From Spartobacteria bacterium (GTDB lineage: Bacteria > Verrucomicrobiota > Verrucomicrobiia > Chthoniobacterales > Terrimicrobiaceae), in NCBI GenBank assembly GCA_947487745.1, contig CANKXQ010000063.1, positions 1-7,367 on the forward strand: DNA of 7,367 nucleotides, given 5' to 3'. Within the stretch, counting starts at the first letter, position 1. Every line of letters begins with the position of its first letter. A program made the position numbers and the translations under genes. Below the pieces are notes generated by a model. The model was given only the letters and a program-made list of their open reading frames with translations, ran no database searches and was not told where the DNA came from. Below, piece by piece: positions 6,092 through 7,367 of the stretch.

Positions 6092-7271
6092 CCACGACAG
6101 TGCCCCCCATGCCCTGGCCAATCTGAACCGCTGTGGAGGGCGACTGCGATGGGTGCGGCGGCTCTTCGGGCAGCCCAAAGGAAGGATCGATATTCCTTGG
6201 CCAAGCCGGCAACTTTCCAGCGCGCAGCCCCTCGACGAGCAGAGTTGCCTCCAAAAGGCCAGAGGCAGCCAATGCATGCCCTGTCGTTCTTTTCATGGCG
6301 GAAATCCAAGGCAGATGGTCTCCAAAAACCCGACGAACGCAGGAAATCTCCGCCGCATCGAAGCGGGGCGTTCCGGTGGCATGGAGCGAAATCCAGTCCA
6401 CCGGCAGCTCGCCACCATCCCGACGCAAGGCGCGATTTTTCGCAGCAACAAGAAGTTCCTCAAGCACGCGAGCCTCGGGATCGGGAGCCATGAGATGCCT
6501 CGATTCGTTGGCACAGCCGCCCCAAAGCCATTCCGCAAGGGGCGCCACGCCACGCATCCCGGCGTGGCTTTCGGATTCCAGAATCACGCATGCAGCACCT
6601 TCCGCAGGCAGCATTCCCGAGCGACCTGCACTCAAGGGACGGAACTCGGAATTTTGCGTCACGCTGCCGCCACGGCCCATGGCGGATCTCAGAACGGGTG
6701 AAACCGCAGCGTCCGCAGCCACGGCAACGACCGCATCGAGTATTCCCGAGGCAACAAGTGAAGCAGCCAGATAGAGAATCTGAGCGCCTGTCGCCGACGC
6801 GGCATTCAACGAAAAATCCACACCACCCAGGCCGTATCGAACCGTGGCTGCCGCTGCAATCGCATTCCCCCGCCAGCGGCTGATTGAATACGGCGAAAAC
6901 TTTCCAGAGGCGGTCACATCTCCCTCCATCGCCACCAGCCCACCAAGCGAACTTCCACTCACACACCCGATGGCAGGCAACCGGTGCTTTGCCCCCTCCC
7001 CGCGCAGACGATTGCGTTCAGGCGAAAGCCCAGCGGCTTTCCAAGCACTCTCAGTGACGGCCAGAGCCAGAAGCTGATGCCGCGAAAGAATGCCAGCATC
7101 CCCCACTTCCAATCCCGCAGCCTCCGCCAATGCCTCCGACTCAGGAAGCCTGCCGCCGACTGGCATATCGACGCACAATGCCTCAAAAAGCCCTTCCACG
7201 GAATCACACCCGCCGACGAGAATGCCGCAGGCTGTGATAAAAACACGGGACGAATCAGAATGGAAAGACAC
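6069..7271 (-). CDS. FabF-like beta-ketoacyl-ACP synthase with Ser replacing the catalytic Cys
   Basis: The product is about 400 residues, normal for a KAS I/II thiolase-fold ketosynthase, which condenses an acyl thioester with malonyl-ACP in fatty-acid, polyene or polyketide synthesis. Conserved parts are the N-terminal strand (RVFITACGILVGG), GCVSGSSLGG, the HATGTPRFDAAE histidine (His297 from the 7271 start), SAMKRTTGHALAASG with Lys327 and His332, and the C-terminal GMGGTVVANV. The nucleophile motif, normally TACAT or SACAT, reads AASAT: Ser159 (codon TCG, bases 6795-6797) stands at the cysteine position. Condensation is therefore unlikely. A chain-length-factor-like partner of another ketosynthase, or a decarboxylase, are the usual alternatives. 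The frame is closed upstream by a stop at 7350-7352 and contains no ATG in this part. GTG 7271 gives the usual short lead before the fold; GTG 7298 and TTG 7301 are alternatives. It belongs to a leftward unit whose other genes lie beyond the right edge. Confidence 0.9.
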   Translation of the reverse strand: MSFHSDSSRVFITACGILVGGCDSVEGLFEALCVDMPVGGRLPESEALAEAAGLEVGDAGILSRHQLLALAVTESAWKAAGLSPERNRLRGEGAKHRLPAIGCVSGSSLGGLVAMEGDVTASGKFSPYSISRWRGNAIAAAATVRYGLGGVDFSLNAASATGAQILYLAASLVASGILDAVVAVAADAAVSPVLRSAMGRGGSVTQNSEFRPLSAGRSGMLPAEGAACVILESESHAGMRGVAPLAEWLWGGCANESRHLMAPDPEARVLEELLVAAKNRALRRDGGELPVDWISLHATGTPRFDAAEISCVRRVFGDHLPWISAMKRTTGHALAASGLLEATLLVEGLRAGKLPAWPRNIDPSFGLPEEPPHPSQSPSTAVQIGQGMGGTVVANVLSRV

Positions 7272-7367
7272 GCCACATTGATAAATGGCGGCGCGCACCA
7301 ATTGAACGCAAAAGTGAGCTGACCAACGCCGGGAATCCCATGCCGGAAACTAATCGCAATCGATTAT
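7255..7367 (-). CDS. Possible 3' end of an upstream gene (partial, unrecognised)
   Basis: A minus-strand frame is open from the right edge to a TGA at 7255-7257, giving about 37 residues that end in a basic, hydrophobic tail (SMWRVFPF). It overlaps the ketosynthase start by about 17 bases, as is common between coupled genes of one operon. The stretch is too short to assign, and an open frame of this length can occur by chance. The product is unknown; the sequence beyond the edge would settle it. Confidence 0.3.
   Translation of the reverse strand, partial: NRLRLVSGMGFPALVSSLLRSIGARRHLSMWRVFPF

Noticed and set aside
6959..7276. Second minus-strand frame near the right edge with hydrophobic residues, overlapping the ketosynthase 5' end
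   Set aside because: It is a shifted reading of the ketosynthase N-terminal region, which has clear family residues in its own frame.
1..7367. CRISPR arrays, tRNA or rRNA genes, insertion sequences, attachment sites
   Set aside because: No regularly spaced direct repeats, no cloverleaf-like or rRNA-like stretches, no transposase or integrase motif and no terminal inverted repeats were seen by eye.

Overview
The window is a compact, moderately GC-rich bacterial chromosomal segment with almost no non-coding DNA; no intergenic gap exceeds about 60 bases. The gene content points to a Gram-negative bacterium: a secreted periplasmic-type protein, an outer-membrane-type lipoprotein, a SWIM-SNF2 helicase, an adenylate-kinase-like protein with an unusual C-terminal extension, and a lone ketosynthase. 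The overall style, including weak Shine-Dalgarno sequences and small lipoproteins, resembles Verrucomicrobiota or a relative. That placement is an inference, because no rRNA or marker gene is present.

Layout. (1) Bases 2-283 (+) are the 3' end of a sensor histidine kinase. (2) Bases 330-992 (+) encode a secreted, helical, charged protein built from two diverged copies of one ~65-70 residue module. (3) Bases 995-1234 (-) encode a tiny lipoprotein that ends 2 bases from the previous gene and has its own TTGACA-type promoter very close to its start. (4) Bases 1292-3661 (+) encode a SWIM zinc-finger SNF2/RapA-like helicase. (5) Bases 3711-4940 (+) encode an adenylate-kinase-like P-loop protein with ~140 unexplained C-terminal residues. 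(6) Bases 4940-6091 (+) encode a GluR0-type prokaryotic ionotropic-receptor potassium channel whose start codon shares one base with the stop of gene 5. (7) Bases 6069-7271 (-) encode a FabF-like ketosynthase with Ser in place of the catalytic Cys; it overlaps the channel gene tail-to-tail by 23 bases. (8) At the right edge, a short minus-strand frame may be the 3' end of the next upstream gene.

How the parts may work together. Genes 4-6 run in one direction with a 49-base gap and then a 1-base overlap, so the kinase-like protein and the channel are very probably translated from one message. The kinase tail and the duplicated secreted protein could form a sensor plus periplasmic accessory pair, but this rests only on adjacency. 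The ketosynthase belongs to a separate leftward unit. The items most worth following up are the ligand-gated K+ channel with an altered ligand site, its coupling to a modified adenylate-kinase homologue, and the ketosynthase lacking its nucleophilic cysteine.
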